A stretch of DNA of 64,000 nt from CAVZBW01 sp963778465 (GCA_963778465.1 CAVZUK010000003.1:2108001-2172000), one strand, 5' to 3'. Shown: positions 18,389 through 27,867, counted from the first letter of the stretch. Numbers and translations are program-made. Notes: generated from the letters alone by a model not told the origin.

Positions 18389-19126
18389 CTACGTGGAGCT
18401 GCTGGAAGCGGACAGGCTGAAGCCGCTGAACATGCGATCGGCGAGTTGCTGGTCTCCGGAGGGCAGCTGGGCGTCGAGTCGCACGTAGCCGGTCACCACG
18501 CTTCCACGATGCAAGATGAGCACCTGGCCGTAGTCGACCATGCCGCTGGTGGTCGACGGGGCCTGGTAGTCCGCCGTGTAGGGATCGGGCTGGCTGCCCA
18601 CCTGGGCACCCGTCGGCATCACCTTGGAAGCGTTTGGCGAACGGTCCTTGATCGACGTCTCCACGCATCCGATGCAGCCGCTGGCCACCACCGTCAGCTT
18701 CTGTCCCGGCGTGGCGGGATCGGTCCAGACGTTGGTGATGTGGTCCGAGGGGATCGTCTTGTTCGCGTAGTGCCAGACCGTCGGCACCTGCACCTGGTAG
18801 CCGCCGGCCGGGGGCTGCTTCTGGACGAGCGCCGTTCCCGTGGACAGGACCGTGGTGGTGGTGTCGGCGGCGCCGGTCGAGGTGGTGCTGTCGCTGGATG
18901 CGTTTGTTGGCGCCGCCGCAGGGGCGCCGGTGGTGGTGGTCGCCGGCGGGGCGCCGGTCGTGGTGGTGTCCGCAGCCGCTCCGCTGGCCTGGCCGGGCGA
19001 CGATGCCGCGTTTGCGGCGATCTCGGCTCCGACGGCGACTGCGCCGGCCAGCACGACCAGCGAGAGCACGGTCCACCCCCGCAGGAACCTTCGCTTGGCG
19101 CGCCGGTGCCGTGGGCGGGGGCTCAC
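18389..19126 (-). CDS. Membrane-anchored protein with Thr/Ala-rich stalk
   Basis: 245 aa from the GTG at 19126, which overlaps the upstream stop as GTGA. Basic N-terminus, one membrane helix (WTVLSLVVLAGAVAVGAEIA), a TTTTGAPPATT-type stalk to about residue 100, then an external domain of about 140 residues with a CIGC pair and the segment VPTVWHYANKTIPSDHIT. I do not recognise the external domain. Coupled to the repeat protein upstream, so the two probably work together at the surface. Confidence 0.7.
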   Translation of the reverse strand: MSPRPRHRRAKRRFLRGWTVLSLVVLAGAVAVGAEIAANAASSPGQASGAAADTTTTGAPPATTTTGAPAAAPTNASSDSTTSTGAADTTTTVLSTGTALVQKQPPAGGYQVQVPTVWHYANKTIPSDHITNVWTDPATPGQKLTVVASGCIGCVETSIKDRSPNASKVMPTGAQVGSQPDPYTADYQAPSTTSGMVDYGQVLILHRGSVVTGYVRLDAQLPSGDQQLADRMFSGFSLSASSSST

Positions 19127-21192
19127 GTGGCCGACACCGTGTTGTTGCAGTCTGCGGAGAAGTCGCCGGTCCCCCAGGGTGTGCTGCCCACAGCCTGTGC
19201 CAGCGCCACGCACTGGGCGTTATTCGTGGACGCGGGATTCTGCAGCGCCGAGATGATGGCCCCGTAGTACCCGTTGATCAGCGTCTGGTAGGTCGCCGCA
19301 AGCCCCCAGTACCAACAGGTGTGTCCTGCGGCGTCCTGGAATTGCTGGACGCCCACCGAGTTCCACGTCGTCGCCTGGCTCCCGGCGTTGGATTGGGTCG
19401 TGTTGATCGGGTTGGCGGCAGGTCCCGCGGAGTACGCCCAAGGCGCGGTGTTCGGAGGTTGCCCGGGGCACCCGGCACCCCCACCCTCTGCCTCGTCCCA
19501 GACCTCCAGCGCGTAGACGTTGGGACCCGTCGCGGGACCGTTGATCTGCGGCTCGGCCAGCAGCGCGTCGGAGAAGGTGACGGGCGAGCACGAATTGCTC
19601 GGTGTGCAGTCGCCCGAGGTGGAAGTGACCGGTGAGCCGTGCGGGTACACCAGGTCGACGGCGCCCACGTCGAGGTTCACCCCGGAGTTGACGATGCCGA
19701 CGCGGAACGAGAGCCCCGTATGCCCGGTGTTCGCCACGTCGAGCTCCACGGAGTAGATGCCCCAGTTGCTCGATGACACCGTGAACGAGCTCAGGGCCAC
19801 CTCGGTCTTGCCTCCATTGGTGAACAATCGGAGGTGCACGTTGGCCGGGACGTTCGCCGGTGAACGCAGGGCGACATAGGCGTTATAGGCGCCGGGTGTC
19901 ACGCTGAAGTTCGCAGACGTCTGCACCGTGCCCGACGTCTGGTTGCCGGTGTTCATCTCGAGGAGCGTGTTGTCCTCGTACGCCTGGCTCGTGTTGTAGA
20001 CGGCATAGGCCATCCCCGCGGGGCTCGCCGTCCAGCCGTTGAAGTTGTTCTCGAAGTTGGAATTGGACAGCCCGGCGTCGGTCAGGTTTGTGGTGTCGAC
20101 GTCGAGATTCGCCGAGGTATACGAGTACAGCTGCACCCGGAGATCCGTGAAGCCGCTGGCCCCGACGTGCAGCGTCACGCCGACGGGTTGCCACGACGTC
20201 GACGAGACGGTTGTGGTCGTCACCCCCGATTCGTTGGCCGAGGACCCACCGAGTGCCCATAGCGCGAGCTGCACGGTGATCGGGGTGCCGGTCGGCGAAC
20301 GCAACATCATCGTCGCCTGGTAGTCCTCGCCGTTCGTCGGTTGGGTGGTGATGTCTTGGGAGATGCTCGACCCGTATCCGGCGTTGCCCCAGTTCCACTC
20401 GAGGAAGTTCGTCGACTCGTTGGCCGAGGTGGGGTAGACGGCCCATGCGGCGTTAGGAGTGATGGACCAGTTCGTCGTGCCTTGCTCGAAGCTGGCGTTG
20501 CCCAGTCCCGCGTCCTGCAGCATGGCGCCGTCGACGTCGACGTTGATACCCGGCGCGTCTACGTACAGCTGGAGGCGCAGGTTCGTGTACCCGGAATTCG
20601 TGATGTCCGTATCGACCGAGACCCGCTGCCACGAGTTGGAGGAGAGCGTGACATTGGTGACGCCCACCAGGTTCCCCGACGAGCCCCCGAGTGCCCACAG
20701 CGCGAGCCTCACCGGCACGCTCACGTTGGCCGGGGATCGCAGCAGCATCGAGCCCCGGTAGCTGTGCCCGAGGGCCGCGGTGGTGCTGACGTCCTGGTAG
20801 ACGGACGCCCCCGCGCCCGCCGAGCCCGTGTTGGTCTCGAGGAACTGGGGGTCCTCCACGACCCCGTTACCCTGGTAGACAGCCCAATTGGCGCCGGGGT
20901 CGAGGCTCCAGTGCGACAGGTTCTGGCCGAAGTCGGGGTTCGAGAGCAGTTGCGAAGTGGAGACCGAGGGCACGTTGAGCTGCGCTCCCGCCTTCCCCTT
21001 CGGCGTGGCGGTGACGAAGATGACGGAGAGCAGCATGGCGATGAGAGCCAGGCCGGCAAGGACGGTCACATGACGCCTCATCCAGGGCGCAAGAGTACGA
21101 CCAGCGAATTGCACGGTTTGCCCCTCGAGCTTGTTCAGGATGTTCGGAATCGTCTTGTCGGCATTTCCGGAGATCCCGGGAGACCCTTGCAC
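19123..21192 (-). CDS. Secreted triple carbohydrate-binding-like repeat protein with possible muralytic C-terminus
   Basis: 689 aa. One N-terminal membrane segment (residues ~40-62), then three homologous beta-rich repeats starting near 86, 232 and 375, each opening (S)NxxFExxxxxW and sharing blocks such as MLLRSPxxxPxxVxLALWALGGSS. They resemble CBM4/9-type jelly-roll modules. The C-terminal 130 residues (from YALEVWDEAEGGG near 560) include NPINTTQSNAG, WNSVGVQQF, ATYQTLINGYYGAI and STPWGTGDF, a pattern I associate with lysozyme-like domains of phage endolysins; Glu in EVWDEAEGG would be the candidate catalyst (inference). Co-transcribed with the stalk protein. Confidence 0.72.
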   Translation of the reverse strand: MQGSPGISGNADKTIPNILNKLEGQTVQFAGRTLAPWMRRHVTVLAGLALIAMLLSVIFVTATPKGKAGAQLNVPSVSTSQLLSNPDFGQNLSHWSLDPGANWAVYQGNGVVEDPQFLETNTGSAGAGASVYQDVSTTAALGHSYRGSMLLRSPANVSVPVRLALWALGGSSGNLVGVTNVTLSSNSWQRVSVDTDITNSGYTNLRLQLYVDAPGINVDVDGAMLQDAGLGNASFEQGTTNWSITPNAAWAVYPTSANESTNFLEWNWGNAGYGSSISQDITTQPTNGEDYQATMMLRSPTGTPITVQLALWALGGSSANESGVTTTTVSSTSWQPVGVTLHVGASGFTDLRVQLYSYTSANLDVDTTNLTDAGLSNSNFENNFNGWTASPAGMAYAVYNTSQAYEDNTLLEMNTGNQTSGTVQTSANFSVTPGAYNAYVALRSPANVPANVHLRLFTNGGKTEVALSSFTVSSSNWGIYSVELDVANTGHTGLSFRVGIVNSGVNLDVGAVDLVYPHGSPVTSTSGDCTPSNSCSPVTFSDALLAEPQINGPATGPNVYALEVWDEAEGGGAGCPGQPPNTAPWAYSAGPAANPINTTQSNAGSQATTWNSVGVQQFQDAAGHTCWYWGLAATYQTLINGYYGAIISALQNPASTNNAQCVALAQAVGSTPWGTGDFSADCNNTVSAT

Positions 21193-21379
21193 ATGAACCG
21201 GTGCCGTTCACCGAACGCATAAGACGATAATGCCGATCGGCCTGCGTGGCAAGTAGCGCGGCTCATCGCGGGCTGCGGAGTTGCCCCCCTACACCGTCAC
21301 AAGCGTACCCACCGGTTACCATGGGTATCTGAAGAAGACGGGGAGGGAACGCCGTCTTTCATCGAGGGAAGCAGAGTCG

Positions 21380-22618
21380 TTGGAGCGCTTGGTATTCGAG
21401 GCGAGCGGGGATCCCGAGATCTCGATCGTCATCGTTGGATGGCGCTCCGCGTCGCATCTCCATGAGTGCCTCCAGGCACTCCATTGCAACGTCGGGTCCG
21501 TTGCCCATGAGGTGCTGATAAGTCTGAACGAGCCATCGGAGCAGATGCGTCGATGGCTGCGTCGCGAAGTTCGAGGGGTTCGCACGCTCACGTCATCGGT
21601 CAACATCGGCTTTGCCGCTGCATGCAATCGTGCAGTGGCGAAGGCCCGTGGTGAGTTCGTGTTCTTGCTCAACGACGACGTGCAGATTTGCCCCGGGACG
21701 CTCCAGGCCTTGCGGGACGCCATGGAGCTCCGGCCCGAGGCAGGTGCGGTCGGCTCGAAGTTCCTCTTTCCCGATGGCCGGTTGCAAGAGGCCGGAGTGG
21801 TTCTGTGGTCGGACGCGAGCGTGCTGCAGATCAGCCATCTGTTGGAGCCGAGCGACGCGATCGTCGACACGCTCCGGCGAGTCGACTACTGCAGTGGCGC
21901 CGCCTTGCTCGTGAGGCGGAGCGTCTGGGACGGAGTGGGTGGCTTGGACGAGGGATACTTCCCCGCGTACTACGAGGACGTCGATCTCTGTCTCAAGATC
22001 AGTGCGCTCGGAAAGGTCGTTCTCTACCAACCGCGGGCGGTCGTGCGTCACGCTCTGGGGTCGGGGTCGAGCCTCGACTACCGTTTGTTCCTCATTCGCC
22101 GCAATCGCCTGCGGGTGCTCGATCGGTGGTCCGACCTGCTCGCGGAACAGGATCCTGCCCCCGTCTCGGTCACGTCGAAGGAGGCCACGGAGGCGGTGCT
22201 CAAGACGAGAGACAAGCCACCTCGCCCCGAGGCGCTGCCGCTCCCGCCGGCGTTCGGTCGCCGCCGCTCCTCGTTGGACTACGCCAAGGAGGAGCTGGAC
22301 CTCATGCGCTTCTTCGCGAGGGAGCTCGAAGAGGGGATCGCCAGGGGTGACCGCGACATGGCGACGGCCGAGGCGGCTCGACTGGTGACGGAGGAGGATC
22401 TCCGCTCCGTTATCGAGGCGCGGGACCGCCAACTCGACGAGGTGGTCGCCAGGATGGAGGGGGTCGAGCGCGAGCTCGATCGCTCGCTGCTCCGGATCGA
22501 GACCCTGGCGTCGGTCGACCGGATGACCAGCAGGCAGATGGAGTCGATCCTCAGGAGCAGGCGCTACCGGTTGCTCCAGTCCCTCGGGAGGCTAAGCCGT
22601 TGGTTCGGCGGCTCCTGA
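21380..22618 (+). CDS. Family 2 glycosyltransferase with C-terminal coiled coil
   Basis: About 412 aa from the TTG at 21380, chosen for the upstream GAGGGA; another TTG in frame at 21281 has no good site. GT2 fold: PEISIVIVGWRS, NIGFAAACNRAVAKARG, the DxD-type NDDVQICPG, and the acceptor-side YYEDVDLCLKI. After about residue 240 comes a charged coiled coil ending in SRRYRLLQSLGRLSRWFG. It probably adds rhamnose-like or other sugars to a surface glycan. It overlaps the convergent methyltransferase by 27 bp. Confidence 0.85.
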   Translation: MERLVFEASGDPEISIVIVGWRSASHLHECLQALHCNVGSVAHEVLISLNEPSEQMRRWLRREVRGVRTLTSSVNIGFAAACNRAVAKARGEFVFLLNDDVQICPGTLQALRDAMELRPEAGAVGSKFLFPDGRLQEAGVVLWSDASVLQISHLLEPSDAIVDTLRRVDYCSGAALLVRRSVWDGVGGLDEGYFPAYYEDVDLCLKISALGKVVLYQPRAVVRHALGSGSSLDYRLFLIRRNRLRVLDRWSDLLAEQDPAPVSVTSKEATEAVLKTRDKPPRPEALPLPPAFGRRRSSLDYAKEELDLMRFFARELEEGIARGDRDMATAEAARLVTEEDLRSVIEARDRQLDEVVARMEGVERELDRSLLRIETLASVDRMTSRQMESILRSRRYRLLQSLGRLSRWFGGS

Positions 22619-23443
22619 GTCCGGCTCCGCCTCCGGCTTCCTCACGGTGACCGCGATCTCGATTCCGGGTCGGAGGTCGACGAGCTCGAAACCGGCCGCA
22701 GGGAGAAGGCGCTCGAGCTCCTGAGGAGTGTAGAAGCGCGCCCTGGCCGGGTTGGCCACCTCTCCCTGCTCCACGTAGTGGAGAAAGGAGTTGAGGTATT
22801 CGTCCGAGAGGAAGTTCGGAAACGTCAGATACGCCGAGCCGCCTGGGCGCAGGATCCGGAGCAGCTCCCTCAAGAGGCGGTAGGCGTCTTCGCGCTCGAC
22901 GTGCTGGAGGACCAGGATCGAGTACGCAAAATCGACGGATCCGTCCGGGACGTCGGGGAACCGGGTCTCGAGACACTGGGCGTACCGGACGTTCGACCGA
23001 TGTGCGAGCCGGGCCGAGGCCAGCCTGAGCATTGCGGGGGACACGTCCACTGCCCAGAGCGTCGAGCACTGCTCGGCGACGTAGAGGGCTATCCGCCCCG
23101 CACCACAGCCCAGGTCGAGTACCGTCGATGCCGCATCGAAATGCGTCGCGAGCTGCTTGGCATCCTGTCGGCCGCCCTCCTCGAAATCCGACAGGCTTTC
23201 GGTGTTGTAGATCTGCCGGATCGCCTCGTCGATATCGCCCGGTTCCCAGTGTGTTGCATAGGTGGACGCTTCGGCGCCCGGTCGGTCGCCCGGATCGCTC
23301 GCGGGGGCCGGCGCGGCGCCGCCGGGCGCCAAGCGGTCGGCAAAGGACTCGGTCGCCTTGGACGCCTTCCGGAGGGCGTCTGCCGCACCAAGACCGGCTC
23401 GGGATTGAGCCAATCTCGAGCGCAGCTCGTGTGAGATCGACAT
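22592..23443 (-). CDS. Class I SAM-dependent methyltransferase
   Basis: 283 aa. SAM motif I is VLDLGCGAGRIALYVAE near residue 108, post-I Asp is in LWAVDVSPAML near 130, motif II is FAYSILVLQHVERED near 170, and motif III is LRPGGSAYLTFPNF near 196. The N-terminal 70 residues are helical and variable. In this glycan locus it could methylate a sugar or a lipid-linked intermediate (inference). Confidence 0.85.
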   Translation of the reverse strand: MSISHELRSRLAQSRAGLGAADALRKASKATESFADRLAPGGAAPAPASDPGDRPGAEASTYATHWEPGDIDEAIRQIYNTESLSDFEEGGRQDAKQLATHFDAASTVLDLGCGAGRIALYVAEQCSTLWAVDVSPAMLRLASARLAHRSNVRYAQCLETRFPDVPDGSVDFAYSILVLQHVEREDAYRLLRELLRILRPGGSAYLTFPNFLSDEYLNSFLHYVEQGEVANPARARFYTPQELERLLPAAGFELVDLRPGIEIAVTVRKPEAEPDSGAAEPTA

Positions 23444-23835
23444 GTCGGCATGTTACTTGCGGCCTCCCACGAGTCCGCTGCATTGGACGGACGGGAGCGC
23501 TGATGCCACGTGGGCCGCGTCGGCATCCGTGGGCCACGTCGGCCCCCGGGCGTTTCCACGTGGTCGGGCCACCCGGCGGATGTCCCGGTGTGGGCGGGCG
23601 CCGGTCACCGGAGTTGATGGTGCCGCTACATTTTGCGGCCGGTCGGCCTACCCCGGCTCTTGCGGCCCAGGGGTGTTCCGGAGCGGCACGGCCGGCGCAT
23701 TAAGCTCCGTGGGCGAGGGAGAGCACAAGAGAGGAAGGTCCTCAAAACGACAGGCCCTGTTCGGGCCGCCGTCGCGAGAAATGGGACCTGAGCAATTTGG
23801 GCGAATCGATCAATGAAGAACGGACGGACGGCGCC
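23444..23835. other. Divergent intergenic region
   Basis: 392 bp between divergent methyltransferase and FkbM-like genes, with no supported gene. Three CCACGT cores lie at 23505-23510, 23533-23538 and 23555-23560, the first and third in CCACGTGG palindromes; they may be regulator sites. No clear promoter hexamers. Confidence 0.5.
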
Positions 23836-24678
23836 ATGATTGGCATGCCCCTTGAGTCCTACACCCAAAATGGGGAGGACGTCGTGCTGTGGCGCGCCCT
23901 CGGGTTGACCGAGCCTGGCAGGTACGTCGAGGTTTCGAACGACGACCGATTCCTCGATTCGCCGACCTTTCTTTTTTACACGCAGGGCTGGCGCGGTCTC
24001 GTCTGTGCACCGACCGCCGAGGAGGCGCTCCGGGACAAGAGCCGACGGCCCGAGGACGAGGTGTTCGAGACGGAGTCGAGCGGTGTGGAGGTCGGATCCC
24101 TCTTGGCCGGCTCCAACCGTGCCGGACAGGTCCAGCTTCTGGTCTTGGCGCTCGGCCCGAGAGTCGGGTCCGTCGTCCGGGCGTTCGACTGGCAGCGTTG
24201 GCGCCCCTGGGTCGTTGCGATCGAATCCGTCGGCAGGACGGATCACCAGCCTCATCACGAGGCGTGGGAGGCGGACCTCCTCTCGGCACGCTATGCCCTG
24301 TGCCTCTTCGACGGCGTCGTGCGCTACTACGTGGCCCAGGAGCATGCCGATCGCCTCGGGCCCCAGCTCGCCTATCCGGCCGGGCCGCGGGACGCCTACA
24401 CGACGCCTCAGGAGCGCGACCTTCGGCGGCGGATCGAGGATCTCGAGCAGAGGAGTGTGGCGCTCGCCTCCAGCCGGGATGCCTGCATCGCCGATGCCTC
24501 CAGATGGAGGGCACAGGCACTCGACCGATGGAGCATGAGCTCCGGCGGCCTGGCCGACCGGGTGGAGATGCTCGAGCGCGAGAACAACGCGTTTCGCCGG
24601 ACGGTGTCGTGGCGGGTCACGCGGCCCCTCAGGGCCGTGCGGAGCATGTTCCCCATCGATCCGGCGGATCGTCCTTGA
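23836..24678 (+). CDS. Degenerate FkbM-like protein with coiled-coil tail
   Basis: About 280 aa from the ATG at 23836; a TTG at 23797 is an alternative. The opening SYTQNGEDVVLWRALGL is characteristic of FkbM-family methyltransferases. Where the family has a SAM-binding GxYVDVGAxDP loop, this protein has GRYVEVSNDDRFLDSPT, losing the key glycines. The family C-terminal part is present (RPWVVAIESVG, ARYALCLFDGVVRYYVA). A coiled coil follows, ending VSWRVTRPLRAVRSM. It may be a non-catalytic partner, or it may bind another ligand. TTGA overlap with the next gene. Confidence 0.7.
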   Translation: MIGMPLESYTQNGEDVVLWRALGLTEPGRYVEVSNDDRFLDSPTFLFYTQGWRGLVCAPTAEEALRDKSRRPEDEVFETESSGVEVGSLLAGSNRAGQVQLLVLALGPRVGSVVRAFDWQRWRPWVVAIESVGRTDHQPHHEAWEADLLSARYALCLFDGVVRYYVAQEHADRLGPQLAYPAGPRDAYTTPQERDLRRRIEDLEQRSVALASSRDACIADASRWRAQALDRWSMSSGGLADRVEMLERENNAFRRTVSWRVTRPLRAVRSMFPIDPADRP

Positions 24679-26210
24679 AGACCCTGCGCCGTCTCGACGG
24701 GGAGAACCTGATCCTGAAGGATCGCCTGCGAGCGACGACTCTCGTGCTCGGGGACGCCCGGCTGCCGAGCGCCGTGGACGACCTGCACGCGGCGGACTAC
24801 CTCGATGCGTTGTTCGGCGTCGTCCAGGAAGACGTCTCGGTCGACCTGGCGTGGTTGGTGCTGGTGGCCCTCACCGGCGCCTATCCGACCGGCGACGAGG
24901 TGCTGCAGACGGTCCGGATGCTGCAGCTCGAGTCCCGCGAAGACGCCCTGCGGCACGTCCTCGAGTCCGTTCACGCACGGACGGCGGGCTCGGGCAACAT
25001 GAACCGGGAGATGCGTCTCGTCCATGGCGGCGTGGTGGTCGACGTGACCCATGCCGCGCAGATGAACATCCACTCGGGCATCCAACAGGTCGTGCGGCGG
25101 ACGATGCCCATCTGGCACGAGCAGCACGCGGTGACCTTCGGGGTCTGGACGAAGGACGGCTCGATCTTGCGGTCGCCTTCCGACGAGGAGCTGGATCGGC
25201 TCCTCCGGTGGTCGGAATTCGAGCGATCTGGTCGGGCCAAGATCCCGATCGATCCCGACGTCGACTACCGGGCGTCGTCGGCGCCCATCGTGGTTCCCTG
25301 GCGCTCGACCCTGGTGCTGGCGGAGGTCCCCCCGCACCGCGCCGGCGAACCGCTGTTCTGCCTTGCCCGCCACTCGGGCAACGACGTCAAGGCGGTGGGG
25401 CACGACTGCATACCGATCGCCAGCGCCGACCTGGTCCCGATCCACGAGATCTACAAGTTCGTGAGCTACCTGACCGTCATCAAGCACGCCCGACACGTCG
25501 CCGCAGTCAGCGAATCGGCCAACGCGGAGTTCAGCGGCTACGTCGCATCGCTCCGGAGCCAGGGGATCGAGGGTCCCGTCGTGTCGACGTGTCGGGAGCC
25601 CTCGGGCGTGGACGAGACGCTGGCCGCCGCCGCGAGGGCTTCGTCCGAACGCTCCGCCGGGGCACTGGGCGACGATCGGGTGCCGATGATCCTGTCCGTG
25701 GTCGGTCCGGAGCCACGCAAGAACCATGGTGCGCTCCTGTTCGCCGCGGAGCGCCTGTGGAGAGAGGGCCACCAGTTCGAGCTGCAGTTCATCGGCGGCG
25801 TCGGCTGGGACAGCTACCGGGGAGCCGAGCTTCGGCTGCTCCAGGCCCAGGGACGCCCCATCGAGGTCACGTTCGCCGCGAGCGACGAGGAGCTCGCCGC
25901 GGCGTACCGGAGGGCGCGTTTCACCGTCTTTCTCTCGCTCCACGAGGGCTACGGGTTGCCCGTGGCGGAGTCGCTCGCCGTCGGCACGCCGGTGGTGACC
26001 TCGAACTTCGGCGCTACGGCCGAGTTCGAGGAGAGTGGCGGTGCGATCGTCGTCGATCCCCGGGACGACGACGCGATCGTCGCCGCGCTGCGTTGGCTCC
26101 TGACCGACGACGAGGCGGTCGCGCAGATGAGGGCGCGGCTCGCCTCGCGGCAGCTGTCGGGTTGGGATCACTACGCCAAGGCGCTGTGGGACTGCCTCAT
26201 CGGGTCGTGA
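24675..26210 (+). CDS. Glycosyltransferase family 4, paralogue 1, with novel N-terminal domain
   Basis: 511 aa from the TTG at 24675, whose TTGA overlaps the previous stop. Residues ~35-105 form a helical domain (DVSVDLAWLVLVALTGAYP, then VLQTVRMLQLESREDAL) shared with the next gene. The GT4 region then starts VVVDVTHAAQMNIHSGIQQV, with SVVGPEPRKNH near 345 and the donor site HEGYGLPVAESLAVGTPVV near 425. It likely extends a surface polysaccharide at the cytoplasmic face of the membrane. Confidence 0.85.
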   Translation: MKTLRRLDGENLILKDRLRATTLVLGDARLPSAVDDLHAADYLDALFGVVQEDVSVDLAWLVLVALTGAYPTGDEVLQTVRMLQLESREDALRHVLESVHARTAGSGNMNREMRLVHGGVVVDVTHAAQMNIHSGIQQVVRRTMPIWHEQHAVTFGVWTKDGSILRSPSDEELDRLLRWSEFERSGRAKIPIDPDVDYRASSAPIVVPWRSTLVLAEVPPHRAGEPLFCLARHSGNDVKAVGHDCIPIASADLVPIHEIYKFVSYLTVIKHARHVAAVSESANAEFSGYVASLRSQGIEGPVVSTCREPSGVDETLAAAARASSERSAGALGDDRVPMILSVVGPEPRKNHGALLFAAERLWREGHQFELQFIGGVGWDSYRGAELRLLQAQGRPIEVTFAASDEELAAAYRRARFTVFLSLHEGYGLPVAESLAVGTPVVTSNFGATAEFEESGGAIVVDPRDDDAIVAALRWLLTDDEAVAQMRARLASRQLSGWDHYAKALWDCLIGS

Positions 26211-26214
26211 CGGG

Positions 26215-27867
26215 ATGACCGGTCGCTCCACCGACGGATCGCGAGGGTTCCGGGGCACCGCCACCGCGGCGACCGCCCTGGCGGCGGTGGCGGCCGTCGC
26301 CGGCGTCCGGCCCGTGCGTCGCAGGGCGGTGGGCGAGATGCGCCGGCTGCGGCGATCGGGTGCCGGGAAGGCGCTCGAGACGGCTTGGGCCGGCATCGAC
26401 CCGGTCCGGCGGCGGGTCATGCGCCAGCGCATGCGCACGGTGCTCTCGGCCGTCACGGACCTCCCGGTCGAGGGCCAGTCGCACGACGCGCTGTCCGGTC
26501 AGCTCGTCGCCTGCCTGTCCGAGCGCGACGCCGACGTCGTCTGGCTGTCCCTGGCCGTCCTGTCTGGAAGGCTCCCCGACGAGGACACGATCCGAGGGGT
26601 CCAGCGTCTGATCGCGCTCGAGGGCGCCGAGATGGCGCTGAAGGAGATGCTCGTCGGGCGCCATTCGGCGAGGACGCCGCTCAACGGCGTATGGCCGTCG
26701 GTGCGCATCCTTCGCGGCGAGGTGCTGGTCGACCTGGGGGACACGGCACGTTCGAAGGTCACGACGGGCATCCAGCGGGTCGCACGGGAGATCGCCACGC
26801 ACTGGCACCACGTGCACGAGCCGGTATTCGTCGGCTGGAAGTCGGATTTCTCCGCCCTGGTTCGTTTGAACAGCCAGGAGATGCGCCGCGTGCTCCTCGG
26901 CCCCGGGGCGGCCACGCTGCCCGAGCGGGAGGATCCGGCACGAGAGGTCGTCGTCCCCTGGGGGAGCTGTTACATCCTCCCGGAGCTGCGAGCCGAGGTC
27001 CCCGGGATGCTGGGCTACCACGCATTCGTCCGGCACAGCCGATGCGCGACCTCGGTCGTGGGGTTCGACACGGTTCCCTTGACCTCGGCGGAGACCACGG
27101 CCGACGGGATGTCCGCCGGATTTGCCCTGGGGCTCGTGGGGATCGCCGAATTCGATCGGATCGCGACGATCTCGGAGAGCGCAGCCGTGGAGTACCGGGG
27201 GTGGCGCAGCATGCTCGGGGGGGTGGGCAAGTCCGGCCCCGATATCCGAGCGGTCCCGCTCGCCACGGAGGGCAGGCGCGCCGATCCCGAGTCGATGCTG
27301 GCGGCGAAGGGGCTGCTCGAGATAGGCGACCTCCCGATGGTGCTGGTGGTGGGGAGCCACGAGCCCCGCAAGAACCACATGGCGGTCCTCCAGGCGGCCG
27401 AGCTGGTCTGGCGGGACGGGGTTCGATTCAGCCTGGCGTTCCTCGGTGGCAACTCCTGGCGGAGCGATCCCTTCAAGCGCGTGCTGCGGGAGCTCGAGCA
27501 GAAGGGTCGGCCGATCGTCTCGTTCTCTGCGCTGACCGACGAGCTCCTCTGGGGCGCCTACGCGCGAGCTCGGGTCACGTTGTTCCCGTCGGTCAACGAG
27601 GGGTTCGGGCTGCCGGTCGCCGAGTCGCTGGCCGCAGGGACGCCGGTCGTCACGTCGGAGTTCGGATCGATGTACGAGGTCGCGATCGACGGTGGATGCG
27701 TCATGGTCGACCCCCACGACGACGCAGCGATCGCCTCGGCACTCAAGAAGGTCCTGACGGACGACGATCTCTATGACCAGCTGCGGCACGAAGCCGTGAC
27801 GCGAAGGGTTCGGACCTGGGCGGACTACGCGACCGAGCTCTGGGACTACTGCGTGCCGACGGCGTGA
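26215..27867 (+). CDS. Glycosyltransferase family 4, paralogue 2
   Basis: 550 aa, ATG start 4 bp after the previous stop. It has an Ala/Arg-rich N-terminus, then the shared helical domain (DADVVWLSLAVLSGRLPDED at ~102-121, VQRLIALEGAEMAL), then the GT4 body: VLVDLGDTARSKVTTGIQRV, VVGSHEPRKNH near 377, NEGFGLPVAESLAAGTPVV near 460. Same architecture as paralogue 1, so the pair arose by tandem duplication and probably acts in successive transfer steps. It ends in a GTGA overlap with the membrane protein gene. Confidence 0.85.
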   Translation: MTGRSTDGSRGFRGTATAATALAAVAAVAGVRPVRRRAVGEMRRLRRSGAGKALETAWAGIDPVRRRVMRQRMRTVLSAVTDLPVEGQSHDALSGQLVACLSERDADVVWLSLAVLSGRLPDEDTIRGVQRLIALEGAEMALKEMLVGRHSARTPLNGVWPSVRILRGEVLVDLGDTARSKVTTGIQRVAREIATHWHHVHEPVFVGWKSDFSALVRLNSQEMRRVLLGPGAATLPEREDPAREVVVPWGSCYILPELRAEVPGMLGYHAFVRHSRCATSVVGFDTVPLTSAETTADGMSAGFALGLVGIAEFDRIATISESAAVEYRGWRSMLGGVGKSGPDIRAVPLATEGRRADPESMLAAKGLLEIGDLPMVLVVGSHEPRKNHMAVLQAAELVWRDGVRFSLAFLGGNSWRSDPFKRVLRELEQKGRPIVSFSALTDELLWGAYARARVTLFPSVNEGFGLPVAESLAAGTPVVTSEFGSMYEVAIDGGCVMVDPHDDAAIASALKKVLTDDDLYDQLRHEAVTRRVRTWADYATELWDYCVPTA

